Positions 63,417 to 64,000 of a stretch of 64,000 bases of DNA are shown one piece after another; positions within the stretch are counted from its first letter, which is position 1; the number at the start of each line of letters is the position of its first letter. The notes beneath the pieces are model-generated. The model was not told where the DNA came from. It searched no databases and worked only from the letters and a program-made list of their open reading frames with translations. The position numbers were made by a program, and so were the translations under genes. The DNA is from Achromobacter spanius (lineage in GTDB: Bacteria; Pseudomonadota; Gammaproteobacteria; Burkholderiales; Burkholderiaceae_B), in contig NZ_CP034689.1 of assembly GCF_003994415.1 (NCBI RefSeq), positions 2,790,001-2,854,000 on the forward strand, read 5' to 3'.

Positions 63417-64000
63417 GAGCGGGCTCGTGGGCGGCAAGCTCGTCGCCGTAGATGATGCCAAGGACTTGCTCGCGCATGGCGATGAAGTCGGGGCTGGATT
63501 TGATGCGGCGGCCATCGCGGGTCTCCAGGTAGCGCCGGTTGAAGTCCGGCGTGAAGGTGTGTGTGATGCGGCCCGGGCGCGGCGACATGACGATCAACCG
63601 CGACCCCAGGAACAGCGCCTCTTCCACGCTATGGGTAATGAAGAAAAACATCTTGTTGGTCTGGCGCCAGATGTCCAGCAGCAGCTCCTGGATGGTTTCG
63701 CGCGTCAGCGCGTCCAGCGCCGCCATCGGTTCGTCCATCAGCAGCATGGCGGGGTCGCAGGTCAGGGCGCGGGCAATGCCCACCCGCTGCTGCATGCCGC
63801 CGGACAACTGGTAGATCATGTGACGGTGAAAGTCCTGCAGGCCCACCAGTTCCAGGTTGCGGCGGGCGCGGGCGCGCCGTGTGGCTTTGTCCACGCCTTG
63901 CAGTTTCAGGCCGAACTCGGTGTTCTCCAGCACGTTCAGCCAGGGCAGCAGCGCGTGCTTCTGGAACACCACGCCGCGCTCGGCGCCCGGGCCCGTGATG
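63409..64000 (-). CDS. tauB: Taurine/sulfonate ABC transporter ATP-binding protein, 5' end outside window
   Basis: ABC ATPase of the NrtD/SsuB/TauB class; the N-terminus, with Walker A, lies beyond the window edge. The visible part starts [20 protein letters not shown] (Q-loop), then the ABC signature [18 protein letters not shown], Walker [16 protein letters not shown] and the switch His in [14 protein letters not shown]. Typical for this class is the short C-terminal region ([19 protein letters not shown]). The binding protein gene (tauA) is expected just outside, beyond 64000. Confidence 0.88.
   Translation of the reverse strand, partial: ITGPGAERGVVFQKHALLPWLNVLENTEFGLKLQGVDKATRRARARRNLELVGLQDFHRHMIYQLSGGMQQRVGIARALTCDPAMLLMDEPMAALDALTRETIQELLLDIWRQTNKMFFFITHSVEEALFLGSRLIVMSPRPGRITHTFTPDFNRRYLETRDGRRIKSSPDFIAMREQVLGIIYGDELAAHEPAHA

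Noticed and set aside
1..64000. tRNA, rRNA, insertion sequence, prophage or CRISPR
   Set aside because: I looked through the intergenic spaces for tRNA-like cloverleaf or CCA ends, for transposase or integrase products and for regular repeats, and saw none. A dedicated tRNA or covariance-model scan could still find a small RNA.

Overview
The window looks like a chromosomal stretch of a high-GC betaproteobacterium of the Alcaligenaceae, most like Achromobacter or Bordetella. This rests on the gene order uppS-cdsA-dxr-rseP-bamA-skp-lpxD-fabZ-lpxA-lpxB-rnhB-rRNA/tRNA methyltransferase, the dense packing with ATGA overlaps, the codon usage and the protein sequences. It was recognised by reading, not by database search. 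Almost all of the sequence is ordinary chromosome: I see no insertion sequence, prophage, integron, CRISPR array, tRNA or rRNA.

Layout. 1-11.9 kb: a cell-envelope supercluster (isoprenoid and phospholipid precursors, the RseP protease, outer-membrane assembly by BamA and Skp, lipid A synthesis) ending in rnhB and a SpoU methyltransferase. 12-12.9 kb: two overlapping small lipoproteins. 13-16.3 kb: divergent ppsR/ppsA (PEP synthase and its regulatory kinase/phosphatase), closed by a strong bidirectional terminator. 16.4-21 kb: an AraC-MGMT fusion, a glutamine amidotransferase, an NfeD/SPFH membrane pair and a diguanylate cyclase. 21-22.3 kb: smpB divergent from ratA-ratB. 22.5-26.3 kb: a valine catabolic operon (isobutyryl-CoA dehydrogenase, 3-hydroxyisobutyryl-CoA hydrolase, 3-hydroxyisobutyrate dehydrogenase, thioesterase) behind a LiuR-like palindrome. 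26.4-32.8 kb: a VIT1/CCC1 transporter, ygfZ, and the run mltG-tmk-holB-tatD-ankyrin protein.

33-37.1 kb: an IclR regulator followed by an amino-acid ABC transporter and a formimidoylglutamase-type ureohydrolase, which suggests uptake linked to histidine-type catabolism. 37.4-41.7 kb: glutamate dehydrogenase behind an AT-rich 14-bp inverted repeat, a thioesterase, a porin and a DUF3298-like lipoprotein. 41.75-49.9 kb: a two-gene lipoate ligase, a GNAT enzyme, a GST, an EamA exporter with a divergent Lrp regulator, glutathione peroxidase, a TPR protein, photolyase and a rearranged class III CoA-transferase. 50-55.2 kb: a periplasmic peroxiredoxin, a YXWGXW-type protein with a Gln/Arg-rich tail, a tiny lipoprotein, DoxX, DbpA helicase and an IclR regulator.

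55.4-64 kb: a taurine dissimilation locus. Xsc, Pta and a predicted taurine dehydrogenase (TauX/TauY) lie on the plus strand. A TauR-type MocR regulator and a TauBC-type ABC transporter lie on the minus strand; the transporter runs off the window edge. Together they would import taurine, deaminate it to sulfoacetaldehyde, cleave that to sulfite and acetyl phosphate, and make acetyl-CoA. A VapBC toxin-antitoxin pair of visibly lower GC sits exactly between the two halves. This locus, the reversed split lipoate ligase and the gdhA inverted repeat are the most interesting points. I found no clearly undescribed multi-gene system.
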